A stretch of 64,000 nucleotides of DNA from a virus: IMG/VR virus record IMGVR_UViG_3300025065_000001, positions 1 through 64,000 of that record, one strand, 5' to 3'. Below, in pieces: positions 31,968 through 41,550 of this stretch. The translations under genes and the position numbers were made by a program. The notes beneath the pieces were generated by a model that worked only from the letters and a program-made list of their open reading frames with translations, was not told the DNA's origin and did no database searches. Within the stretch, counting starts at the first letter, position 1. The number at the start of each line of letters is the position of its first letter.

Positions 31968-34900
31968 GTGACGCATAACACGTTCAAGGGCCGCGGAGGG
32001 GGTAGTGGACCCTCGAATGACGCGGACAACCTATTTTCTACAGACGCATTTGAGTTTGTCCTTGGGATATCCGAAGGGCCGATAGGCGGCGTTGTGGGAG
32101 ATACCCCCGAAGAAAAGCTTCGCAATATCTTTATCGACGACACCCCAGTCTTTAACAGCCTCAATCAAACAAACTTTGATAACGCCAGCTTAATGCTGCG
32201 TTTCGAGCAAGGTACCTTAATTTCAGCTAAGGACGACCCCGAAGAAGGGCAGACCCCTATTTGGTTTGGTCTGGGTGGCCAGAACGTCATTCAGCAAGTG
32301 TCGGCAAACCTAGCATATCAGGCTCCAATAACTAGAGTTACTGTACCCACTGTAGCGGGATTTGACGAAATTGAATTGCGGTTCACCGTGTCTCAGTTAG
32401 TCAAATATACGGATGATGGCTCTAAAAGGCATAGTGCGAATTTCAGAATCCAATACAAGAACCTATTGGATGATAACTGGAATACAAAAACTATGACCAT
32501 TTCAGGTAAAACCACGGTTAGTCCTTTTGTGAAAGTTCACAATATACGGATGGCCAGAACCAAGCCTGAAGACCAGTTTGAAATTAAAGTTACTCGTCTT
32601 ACTGAAGATTCTAATGAGGAAGAAGTAGCGGCGATATCTTGGACCAGTTATGAACTACTTACCAAATCTGGGGATGCCTACACCGACAATGGGGTTGAAT
32701 ATAGCGACCCCGATTTAGAGTACCACCCTGGACTTGCGATGATGCACGTTGTGGGTGTTCTCGGCCAGCAGCTCACCAGTATCCCTAACGTAAGCGCGAA
32801 TTACGATGGTATTAAGTGTTCAGTTCCTTCGAACTATGACCCAAAGACTAAAACCTATGAAGAAAGCTCAGCATGGGATGGGCAATTTAAAGCTGAAAAG
32901 TCTACTACGGATAATCCTTTTTGGATTGCACACGAGCTGGTTACTAATCCAGTGTGGGGTATTGTCAAAGCCAATCCACGGGTAAAGATAAATCGCTATA
33001 ACGTCTATCGAATGGCGAAATATGCGGACGGTTATGACCTTCAAACCAACGAAAAGAACTTAACTAATCCGATTACAGGTCAGGAGAAAGCCCCGCGCTA
33101 CGCCTTCAATGCCGTATTAACTGAGCCTCAAAATGGTTGGGACGTTCTTCGTTATGTTTTAGGTAGTGCTTTCGCTAGGCCTATTGAAGAAGACTCGGGC
33201 GAAATAAAGTTTATCGCGGATTTGCCGGATCTTCCTGTTGCGTGGGTTACTCCTGAAATGTGCGTGGCCGAGACCGATGGCTCCCCGTTTTCTTATAATT
33301 TCTCTGCCTTATCTGAGCGTCACAATGCGGTGACTTCCAGTTATATCGACGCATCTTTGGACTACCAACAACAGTACGTTGCTGAGATACGTGATGAAGA
33401 CTCCATTCTAAAATACGGGCTAAACACACATGAGTTTGATGCTAAAGGCGCGACTGATGTGTGGGAAGTGAAACGACGAATGACGTTTTACATATCATCC
33501 GTAACGACTGAAGTTAGAACGGTTTCGTTCTCTGCCCCTCAACTGGGGATGGAGTTTGAACCGATGGATATTATTAACATCGTAGATCCTGAAACAGGCC
33601 ATGCCTATTCTGGTAGGGCTGTGAAGTTAGAGAGCAAGGCTGTCACACTTCGAGACCCTGTGTATTTTGATGAAGGCGGCACCTATAACGTAAAAGTTAT
33701 GGGTAAGTACGAGAATTTTGACTTCACTATCGATGTGCTGTCTTCGGATGTTGGCCGACCTATTTACCGGCTAAAACTAAAACAGCCAATGCCAGAGCTT
33801 ACACTTTTTAATAAGTATGCACCGGTTGTTGTTTCGGCATCTAAGAATGGTCAGCTTATAGGTCTACCTAAGCCTTGGCGCATCATAAGTGTTACTGAAA
33901 ACGACAGCGTACCCGAGCTCTACGATTTCTTTTGTCAGGAAGTAAACCTAAACAAGCATGGTGACGCTGACAACCTAATTATTTCTGAAGCTCCTAAATA
34001 CTCGTTTCTTCTGAGACCACAAGTTCGCAAGGTTAAGAACCTTCGCGTTTTGGATGAAGAGCATATTCAGGTTCGTGGAGTAGAGCAGATAAACCTTTGG
34101 ATTGGTTGGGAGCTAGAGGCCCCTTTACCGCCAGGGGGTTATTTTGAAGTTCGTATTACAGAACAATCGGTTAATGGCCGAGAGTACACCACGAAAACCA
34201 ACAACCTTTATTTCGAGATTCAGAACGTAAAATTAGGCGATATCCAAATTGAGGTACGTAGTGCCCAAGGGGACAACGCTAGTCCATGGACCGTTCTGCA
34301 ATGGTCTACAACTATGGTATCCGCTGAAGATTTGAGAGACGCGGGTATCACCCCAGAAATCACTATTCGCTATGAGAACTATGCCCTAACTATTGATAGT
34401 AAAGTAATGTTTGACTTTGGCTCTACAGAAGTTAACCGCGTTAACTTACTTGAGACAAATGGTGTGTTGGGTATTCAGTTTAAGATATACGACGATGTGG
34501 ACCCAGATAACCGCGTACACCTTTTGACCAAGACCGCAAAGTCTTCGCTAATTATCCCTAAAAGCGAGTTCGAGGTTGCTGTTGAAGGTAAGGAACTGCC
34601 TTCTGATTTATATATTACAGCACGCGTTGTGGATCTTGTCGGAGGCTTTTACCCCGACCTATTCCAAAGCCCTCTAGCATTCCAAGTAAGTAACCCCGCG
34701 CAAGAGATAACGAACTTAAGCTATCAATACGTTTTCTCTGATGAAGACCCGCATTTGGTAACGTGGGATGATAACAACTATGGGTATGAAATCACGCTTT
34801 ATAAGCCGGATGGCCAGAGCGAGATTTCTAGTTACAAGATATATGACAGTAGCCAAGTATTCGGGTTCTTACGAGCAGCCGAAGGTTATGTCGTAAAAGT

Positions 34901-36530
34901 TAAGGGTTTTACTAATACACTTAGCTACGGCAAGCCTAAGACGATAACGTTCACGGTTACCGCACCACCAACCCCACCAGAAGAACCTACTATCACTAAC
35001 GAAGGCGGCATTATCACGCTTACGCCTCCGAAAGTTGATAAGACTTCTAGTTACTATGAGTTCAAATACCATAGCGAGAATGTGATCACGGAAGCGACGG
35101 ACTACTCGAACGGAAGTACGATCACTCTTTATTCCTCTGCAGAAGGTCAAGTCTTCCATATTTGGTACCGCTTAGCCTCTAAAGAAGGTTTTGGCGCATG
35201 GGTACGTAAAGAGATTACGGCAACAGAAGCCTTCCAAGTAGACCTTGGGAGTGTTGTAAATGAGGTGCTTAACTACGAGGGCCCAGATTGGGGTAAATCC
35301 CTAAGCGACAGCATCACACAGATGCTTGCGGATATGACTATCTGGGATGAGAGAACCACAGCGTTAGGTGATACCTATGAGAACCTAATCCTAACTCAGT
35401 CAAGTCTTGACGATGCCAATAAGATTAACTCCCTCGATATTATGGCGCTAAGGGGTAAGGTCGGAGATAAAACCGTTCAGACCCAAATTGTCGAAAATAA
35501 TATCGTCCAGATTGGCTATGAAGATGATGAAGGTAATTGGGTCATGGGTGCACCATTGGCCCGTGCTTTCACTGAGCTAAAAATCAAAAATCTAGATGGT
35601 GATTCCGTCTCGGTAGTCAGCTACATGCAAGCGTTAGAAAACGCTATGGGTAACCTAGAAGCAACCTTTACCCTCGGTGTAGTTGATGAAGAACAAACGT
35701 TTACAGGTTTAGAGATTACAGGGGGCAGCGGGGTCAGCGCGATTAAGCTTTATATGGATAACCTAACGTTCGCCAATAAAGCCGGAAAAGACTTTTTTAC
35801 CTACGACTCTGCTTCTCAGAAGCTCGTAATGACTGCGGATGTTGAGGTTAGAGGAACGTTAGTTTCAACCCGAAAAATTACGGTTACACCAAATGTTATG
35901 GAGATTGAAGACCCTAATGGCTTTGGTCCAGATAATCTTTGGATATGGAAAGGTACCCCAATTCTCAACGGTTCTGACCCTAATTACAGTGCCCTTACAA
36001 AACAGAACGCATCCCTAGGCTGGCGAGACCTTAACGGTAACGAATATTTCGGTGGTTCTGTGACTACCGGCCAGTTGATAAATGGGGGGGATAGTACCTT
36101 ATTGTCTCTCAACCCTTCGGTTGAAGTCGGTCCATTTACTACTAATGGTAACCCTAAATTGGTGAGCTGTAGCTTAAACTGGCGCGGGACTTACTCATGG
36201 GACGAAGCGTGCCCAACTAATCAAGGGTTTGTTCCTGAAGCAACGATCATTTTAGAGCGTAGTTTAGGGGGTGGGGGGTGGTCAGAGCTTCAACGCCAAG
36301 TCTTGACAGGGACAGTCACATACCGCGAGTTTGATGATCCTGAACACGGCGTTACAACCTGTACCATGGCTGAAGTTTCTGGGGGCTCATTTACCTTCAC
36401 AGATACTAGCACCTCCCTTGCAACATTCACTTATAGGCTACGAGTGACAAACCAGCAGCGTGCATTACTACAACAATTTATAGACTTACAGCGTTTGAGT
36501 CTCGTTAGTGTAGAAGAGAGACCCGCCTAA
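31968..36530 (+). CDS. Tail tip attachment / host specificity protein J
   Basis: 1,520 aa. The N-terminal segment GRGGGSGPSNDADNLFSTD and GISEGPIGG are hallmarks of gpJ-type proteins. The order of hub domains (about 1-700), fibronectin type III-like repeats (about 700-1,050), a helical stalk (about 1,090-1,180) and a C-terminal receptor-binding part follows the family; the C-terminal 350 residues are likely host-specific. GTG start with GGGG upstream; a motif copy precedes it by 13 bases. It forms the central tip fibre. Confidence 0.92.
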   Translation: MTHNTFKGRGGGSGPSNDADNLFSTDAFEFVLGISEGPIGGVVGDTPEEKLRNIFIDDTPVFNSLNQTNFDNASLMLRFEQGTLISAKDDPEEGQTPIWFGLGGQNVIQQVSANLAYQAPITRVTVPTVAGFDEIELRFTVSQLVKYTDDGSKRHSANFRIQYKNLLDDNWNTKTMTISGKTTVSPFVKVHNIRMARTKPEDQFEIKVTRLTEDSNEEEVAAISWTSYELLTKSGDAYTDNGVEYSDPDLEYHPGLAMMHVVGVLGQQLTSIPNVSANYDGIKCSVPSNYDPKTKTYEESSAWDGQFKAEKSTTDNPFWIAHELVTNPVWGIVKANPRVKINRYNVYRMAKYADGYDLQTNEKNLTNPITGQEKAPRYAFNAVLTEPQNGWDVLRYVLGSAFARPIEEDSGEIKFIADLPDLPVAWVTPEMCVAETDGSPFSYNFSALSERHNAVTSSYIDASLDYQQQYVAEIRDEDSILKYGLNTHEFDAKGATDVWEVKRRMTFYISSVTTEVRTVSFSAPQLGMEFEPMDIINIVDPETGHAYSGRAVKLESKAVTLRDPVYFDEGGTYNVKVMGKYENFDFTIDVLSSDVGRPIYRLKLKQPMPELTLFNKYAPVVVSASKNGQLIGLPKPWRIISVTENDSVPELYDFFCQEVNLNKHGDADNLIISEAPKYSFLLRPQVRKVKNLRVLDEEHIQVRGVEQINLWIGWELEAPLPPGGYFEVRITEQSVNGREYTTKTNNLYFEIQNVKLGDIQIEVRSAQGDNASPWTVLQWSTTMVSAEDLRDAGITPEITIRYENYALTIDSKVMFDFGSTEVNRVNLLETNGVLGIQFKIYDDVDPDNRVHLLTKTAKSSLIIPKSEFEVAVEGKELPSDLYITARVVDLVGGFYPDLFQSPLAFQVSNPAQEITNLSYQYVFSDEDPHLVTWDDNNYGYEITLYKPDGQSEISSYKIYDSSQVFGFLRAAEGYVVKVKGFTNTLSYGKPKTITFTVTAPPTPPEEPTITNEGGIITLTPPKVDKTSSYYEFKYHSENVITEATDYSNGSTITLYSSAEGQVFHIWYRLASKEGFGAWVRKEITATEAFQVDLGSVVNEVLNYEGPDWGKSLSDSITQMLADMTIWDERTTALGDTYENLILTQSSLDDANKINSLDIMALRGKVGDKTVQTQIVENNIVQIGYEDDEGNWVMGAPLARAFTELKIKNLDGDSVSVVSYMQALENAMGNLEATFTLGVVDEEQTFTGLEITGGSGVSAIKLYMDNLTFANKAGKDFFTYDSASQKLVMTADVEVRGTLVSTRKITVTPNVMEIEDPNGFGPDNLWIWKGTPILNGSDPNYSALTKQNASLGWRDLNGNEYFGGSVTTGQLINGGDSTLLSLNPSVEVGPFTTNGNPKLVSCSLNWRGTYSWDEACPTNQGFVPEATIILERSLGGGGWSELQRQVLTGTVTYREFDDPEHGVTTCTMAEVSGGSFTFTDTSTSLATFTYRLRVTNQQRALLQQFIDLQRLSLVSVEERPA

Positions 36531-37813
36531 TGAACTATCTCCGAAATTTTACCTCCGTCTCTATAAATACGAATGAAAACGTTGTTCAAATTAATGACAA
36601 CGTTTCAAACTTTGCGATTAAAACAAATAGTCAGTTATTTATAGAAGGATATTCCATACCCGTTACGGTGGAGAGCTCTAACACTCAGGATAGAACGCTA
36701 ACACTTACAGCGCCTTGGCCAAACGCTAACGTTGTAGAAAAAACCGCAAAGATAATCCCGTTAGGGGACGCCGACGTTTATTTAAGTGCCGTTGAAGCTA
36801 ACAGAGCTGCTTACGACGCATTAATTGAGGCTATAAATAATCCTGCGGGGGATTTGCAACCCGCGGTGGAGGCAGCGCTTAATTATTTATACACGCAAGT
36901 GGCCCAGAGCGCTCCGGTTGAGAAAGAAGAAAATCTATCTCATCGATTGATTGATTACCCAACATATAAACCTACAGAAGAGTTGCCAACCGAATCCCCC
37001 AACGATAAACGGCTTATGCTGTTTGATAATGTGCGAGGTTTATTCCATGTGGCTTTTACAGACCGTTGGTTCACGGTACCAACTAATCTAGAAAGTCGAA
37101 GGTTCGCGGTATTTTACAGGGGACTAATTCTTCGATTTAAAAATAACAGTTCCTACACTGGCACTATAAAGATGCGTGTATATCCGATGGGGGTTGGTGG
37201 CTTAGGCTTACCAAATAACCCGACTTTGGCGAACCATCAATGGCATGTATATGAAACTACCGTTACTGAGCTTTATAAAATCGGTGAGTTTGGGAGCCAG
37301 TATTTCGAGGGGATCATTGACTATGTTCAGCTCGAGACAGGGTGGCAAACCTTCGACACAGATATGTCTGACTGCAGCTCATTAAATGCTAGCTTTGATA
37401 CCGCGTTCGGTACGCTCAAAAGCCCCTTTAAACAATTTCACCGTCGAGCGGATGGCTTTTGGTATAGCGAAGATATGATGCCAACTACACCGAATGCTAT
37501 GGGCGCAAGCTGGGCTCAAGACCCGAATAACCCTCGCGTGTTTACGGTAACGGGTGCTACGAGTGGAACTGACGCTTTACGTTTCTTCGGAGACGCATTC
37601 GATGAATTCCAATTTGAACTTATCTTAGACGTATCTTACGTCAGTGGCACCCTCGCACTAACAGTCTCCAACAGTGACCCGAACAAGGTTTATTACCCTG
37701 GACCTGCAAGATTTATAACCGATGAAAGAATTTACTTTAAAAGAGCCGGTTCAGAAGTTACCGCAGCTCTGACCGTAGAGTCCATTAAAATGAGAATACC
37801 CCATTATGAATAG
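36530..37813 (+). CDS. Tail fibre/adsorption protein, 427 aa
   Basis: Not assigned to a named family. Its start overlaps the J stop (TAATG). The N-terminal 70 residues are strand-rich, then a helical segment (about 84-125), then a strand-rich C-terminal body with many aromatic residues (WHVYETTV, FWYSEDMM). It is probably an accessory of the tail tip. Its end overlaps the spike gene by 8 bases, suggesting they assemble together. Confidence 0.66.
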   Translation: MNYLRNFTSVSINTNENVVQINDNVSNFAIKTNSQLFIEGYSIPVTVESSNTQDRTLTLTAPWPNANVVEKTAKIIPLGDADVYLSAVEANRAAYDALIEAINNPAGDLQPAVEAALNYLYTQVAQSAPVEKEENLSHRLIDYPTYKPTEELPTESPNDKRLMLFDNVRGLFHVAFTDRWFTVPTNLESRRFAVFYRGLILRFKNNSSYTGTIKMRVYPMGVGGLGLPNNPTLANHQWHVYETTVTELYKIGEFGSQYFEGIIDYVQLETGWQTFDTDMSDCSSLNASFDTAFGTLKSPFKQFHRRADGFWYSEDMMPTTPNAMGASWAQDPNNPRVFTVTGATSGTDALRFFGDAFDEFQFELILDVSYVSGTLALTVSNSDPNKVYYPGPARFITDERIYFKRAGSEVTAALTVESIKMRIPHYE

Positions 37814-40718
37814 ATTGTTCGACGTTAACTTAAACAAAGCTGCAGAATGGACCGATGGTGAAGAATGGGATAACTGTAACCCTGCTCAAGACCTAGAGGA
37901 AATTTATAAACGTATCTATTCAACCAGCGACTACAACGACCCAGACTATCGTGTAGACCCTGGGGATAATTTTTATATTGGCGCTAAAGCTGAACAGGTA
38001 CGTAACTGGACGCCAAGAACTCTCCCCTGGAACCTTAACCTAACCAAAGGCCAGAATGGTAACCCCTTATCATTCTACTTTGGGTTACAGGTTGGCGAGA
38101 GAGAAATAGATACCAACCTCAATTCTCATAGCCCATGGATTCAGTTCGTGAGTGGGGAGTTAATTGTCCTAGGTGGTAATTATCATCGTTTCTTTGGGAT
38201 AAAACTAAAGGACTCTGATCCTTTCATCACCCTTGAAAAAGATAATAAAGGTAGCGAGATTCACGGCGCGGTACTTAAAAATGCTGGGTTAATTGCCACC
38301 AATGGCTTTTCTATGACCGACTGGATATTGAGGGATTTGACCTTTATCGAGACCCCTTTTAAAGCTTTAGATATCCCTATCGGTTCATCAAATGTAAGTA
38401 TTCAGGACTTCAATGTCTCTGGTTTTGGGGATTGTGGGGTAGCTATTCGTTCCGGCCATACAGGGATTGAGGTGATTGGTGGAAAAATAAAAAACGAAAA
38501 CCACTACTTCAGCCAGAACGAGACCTTACTACATGGACTGGTTTTAGAGTCTGGGTCAAAGGCTCTCGTAAGATATGTGAAAACGATGGGCTTCAGCGGC
38601 AACGGGTTTAGGTTCGATTGCCCTGTAGACGTTAGGAATTTGACTTCCGAATACGATGGCGCGGGTATTGAATTTGAAGAAGAATCCAGTGCTAGAAATT
38701 GTATGGTCTCGTGGACGCGTCAGAAAGCGGGGGATAGTTTTGCTTATTATCTTCACAAAGGCGGGGAGCTAAACAACTGTGGTTGTAATTTGGAGGAAAC
38801 GAGCGGTTTAGGTGTAGTCGTCGTTGGCCCTAATGCCACGCTAACGATTAATGGGGGAGATTACCGAGCTCACGCGCCGTTACCTTTTGCCTCGGCTCAA
38901 GGCCCATGCACGATTGTCTTGAACAACGTAATGATGAATGGAGTTCTATATAACGAAACCTTAGAGCTTCTAGAAGGGGAATCTTGGCGTGGGGAAAAAG
39001 CTGAGGTAACGATAGACACCTTAGAGGTTTATGCCAATAAGACACTAAACCTACCATACATGCACATCCCGAATCTCAATGATGCAATATCAATACAAGG
39101 TACTGAAAGACCCTTCCAGAGTGTAGTAACCCTGCCAAGTGGGGCAAGGATTTTGGCAACCGAAGAAGGTTCACTTCGCTATATGCCTGCCGAGGCTTGG
39201 CTTCATTTAGACCCTGGGGAAACAGCAATTGATTACTTTAGGTATTCCACCGAAAGCATCATTTATATGCACAAGTTTATTATCAATCCTTCACCGGAGG
39301 TGGGGCCTAAGGTTGTTCAGCCTAATAGTTTTTCGGGCTCTGGGTGGTCTAGGAATGGTAATACTTATAGCACGCTAGGTACCAGTAACTCTCTAACAGC
39401 TTCATATAATTTTGAAGAAGGTGAGATATACCAAATCTACTTAAAGCTAAGGGAAAAGCAAAGTGGTTGGGTTAAGCCCAAGCTGGGCAGTGTTTTAGGC
39501 CAATATAGCCATAGCTTAGAAGGTAGCGAGGTTTGGTTAATCCGTGCACCGGCAAATGCCACACAGATTGAAATAACGGCTAGTGGCTATAAAGGTCTTC
39601 TTGAAAATATTTACGTTCGTAAATTGCTTAGAACGGAAACCCCTGCAGTTCCTACACTCACAGGCGAAGTCTCAGGGGCCACCGTGAATCTTTCGTGGAA
39701 ACTGCCGCCAATCGATAGATTAAAAAATAGATACACAGCGGACGTTCATATTCAAAACCAAGAGTTGGCACAGAACTCTGCGGATGGATACCGCAGTAGT
39801 AATTCAGATCGTCACTACTTATTTGAGAACGTATGGGTACAGAACCGAAGAAACGGTGTAAACCTACGTGGATGTGAGTCGGTTGAAATTGACGGTATGG
39901 ATTTTGTTGGGGGATACACAGGGCAGTACGATACTTGGCAAACCGCGATGGTTTCAGAGTACCGCAATCCTTACACCAAAATCCAGCAGATTGGTAACGT
40001 AACTGCTGACTTGTTACTTGAATCGAATAGAGGTAACTACAACGCTCAGTTTGGTAACAGTGACATATTTGTCATTAACGCTCCGTACTGGGGAGCAGGT
40101 AGTTGGGGTACACCAACAGAAATTTACACAGCCCACATCTATAACTTTGAGGGTAGAAACTCTTCAGACGCAATCATTGACTGTAAGCGTATTACTGAGG
40201 TCAATAACGGTAGATTCGAAGGCTCATGTAAAGTCGTCCGTACTCACAGACGCGGTGCAGCAATGCTTAACAACAGCGAGTTTATTTCGACATTTGGTAC
40301 CCGCGAAACTTTCGCACCCAATCACTCACCGGCATACCAAGAAATTTGGAACTGTGTTGCAGACGGCGTGCGATGCGTTACCAAAGAGCAAATGCGCAAC
40401 CAGAAGAAAAACGGAGACTATTACTTCTCTGGTAGAAGTCTTCTGGCGGGATTCCAAGCCTCAGTCGAAATTCTAAAAACCTACCCGACTATCGACGACC
40501 TCAATCGTTTCGCTATGACAGATATGCAGTTTGAAGTGTCTAGTAACGGTGGTTCTAGCTGGTCACCTTTAACCGTTCCGAACGTTGAACTTCCTGGGGT
40601 TATAGGCTGTTTCAAACGTTCACTTTCTTTTACTTCAGGCACATACAAGATCAGATGCCGATGCCTCAACGGTGCGTTAGTTGGTACTTGGTCTAACACA
40701 ATTTCAATTACAGTATAG
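37806..40718 (+). CDS. Beta-helix tail spike, possible polysaccharide depolymerase
   Basis: 970 aa. Two regions with short repeating strand-turn units, about 130-330 (DWILRDLTFIE, NVSIQDFNVSG, GIEVIGGKIKN) and about 635-850 (FENVWVQNRRNGVNLRGC, VEIDGMDFVGG), are typical of right-handed parallel beta-helices, the fold of phage spikes that bind or cleave surface polysaccharide. A carbohydrate-binding-like or Ig-like segment lies between them. Acidic residues on the helix could be catalytic, but no certain active site can be given. It likely recognises the host's capsule or lipopolysaccharide. Confidence 0.78.
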   Translation: MNRLFDVNLNKAAEWTDGEEWDNCNPAQDLEEIYKRIYSTSDYNDPDYRVDPGDNFYIGAKAEQVRNWTPRTLPWNLNLTKGQNGNPLSFYFGLQVGEREIDTNLNSHSPWIQFVSGELIVLGGNYHRFFGIKLKDSDPFITLEKDNKGSEIHGAVLKNAGLIATNGFSMTDWILRDLTFIETPFKALDIPIGSSNVSIQDFNVSGFGDCGVAIRSGHTGIEVIGGKIKNENHYFSQNETLLHGLVLESGSKALVRYVKTMGFSGNGFRFDCPVDVRNLTSEYDGAGIEFEEESSARNCMVSWTRQKAGDSFAYYLHKGGELNNCGCNLEETSGLGVVVVGPNATLTINGGDYRAHAPLPFASAQGPCTIVLNNVMMNGVLYNETLELLEGESWRGEKAEVTIDTLEVYANKTLNLPYMHIPNLNDAISIQGTERPFQSVVTLPSGARILATEEGSLRYMPAEAWLHLDPGETAIDYFRYSTESIIYMHKFIINPSPEVGPKVVQPNSFSGSGWSRNGNTYSTLGTSNSLTASYNFEEGEIYQIYLKLREKQSGWVKPKLGSVLGQYSHSLEGSEVWLIRAPANATQIEITASGYKGLLENIYVRKLLRTETPAVPTLTGEVSGATVNLSWKLPPIDRLKNRYTADVHIQNQELAQNSADGYRSSNSDRHYLFENVWVQNRRNGVNLRGCESVEIDGMDFVGGYTGQYDTWQTAMVSEYRNPYTKIQQIGNVTADLLLESNRGNYNAQFGNSDIFVINAPYWGAGSWGTPTEIYTAHIYNFEGRNSSDAIIDCKRITEVNNGRFEGSCKVVRTHRRGAAMLNNSEFISTFGTRETFAPNHSPAYQEIWNCVADGVRCVTKEQMRNQKKNGDYYFSGRSLLAGFQASVEILKTYPTIDDLNRFAMTDMQFEVSSNGGSSWSPLTVPNVELPGVIGCFKRSLSFTSGTYKIRCRCLNGALVGTWSNTISITV

Positions 40719-40729
40719 AGAGAATAAAA

Positions 40730-41548
40730 ATGGCTTTACAGTTTAAAGGTTCAAGTTCTTTAGTGTTACCAGATATAGTTATATCTGGGGATTTTACAAT
40801 TAACCTTCCAACCATTCACTACACACCTTCACCTACGGGCGACCCTCAAGTAATTATATCAACTGTTGCTTCTAATAGTGTCGTAGTAGGTATTTATGAT
40901 GGGGGGAATGCCTACATAAACGCGGGAGGAAGCTCAGCAACAATTCCTACAGGTTTTCAGGATGGTGATTTAATTGAAGGGGTTAAAGTACAAAGAGTCG
41001 GTGACACTATAACAATCACCTACAATAACGGTACAGAAACACTTTCTAATTCTGTTACAGCCAACTTAGGGTTTACACTTTTAAGGATTGGTAACGATAA
41101 AAATAACGGCAGACCTTTACACTCTACTGTGTCAGGGGTGCTAGAAATAATTCGTAGTAACGATACCAATGTTACTTATGACTTCGATACTGAAGTAACC
41201 CCTAATGTATTAACCGATACTACATCAGGATTAGACGGTACTTACGGAGACTCAGTGGCAGAATTTGTGGAACTAGGTGTAGTAATTAAGCAAATTACAT
41301 TTGACTTACCCTCGCAAATGCAAGGCGTAAGCGGGTTATACTACCTTGTTACTTCCGTACCGTTAGGGGCTTCTATTTTAAACGGTGAAAATTTAGATAC
41401 CTCCGAATCCACCCTTAACATGAGTCTAACTAGCGTAGAAGGTATAGCTGTAGGAATGCCTCTAATGCTAGTAGCTACTGATAAATTAGAAGCTACGGAT
41501 GCTAGCGACATTATAGGCTGGTCAGTAGCCACAGTCACAGGGGAATAA
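40730..41548 (+). CDS. Strand-rich tail protein (lectin-like), 272 aa
   Basis: Not assigned; almost entirely beta strand, with a Gly/Asn/Thr-rich composition, a segment GVYDGGNAYINAGG-like and IRSNDTNVTYDF suggesting a concanavalin/laminin-G-like jelly roll of about 175 residues, then a C-terminal strand-rich domain. AGAGAGAATAA lies before the ATG. Base use here shifts to T/A-rich, unlike the adjoining J gene, which fits module exchange. Probable receptor-binding or spike-accessory role. Confidence 0.6.
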   Translation: MALQFKGSSSLVLPDIVISGDFTINLPTIHYTPSPTGDPQVIISTVASNSVVVGIYDGGNAYINAGGSSATIPTGFQDGDLIEGVKVQRVGDTITITYNNGTETLSNSVTANLGFTLLRIGNDKNNGRPLHSTVSGVLEIIRSNDTNVTYDFDTEVTPNVLTDTTSGLDGTYGDSVAEFVELGVVIKQITFDLPSQMQGVSGLYYLVTSVPLGASILNGENLDTSESTLNMSLTSVEGIAVGMPLMLVATDKLEATDASDIIGWSVATVTGE

Positions 41549-41550
41549 CC

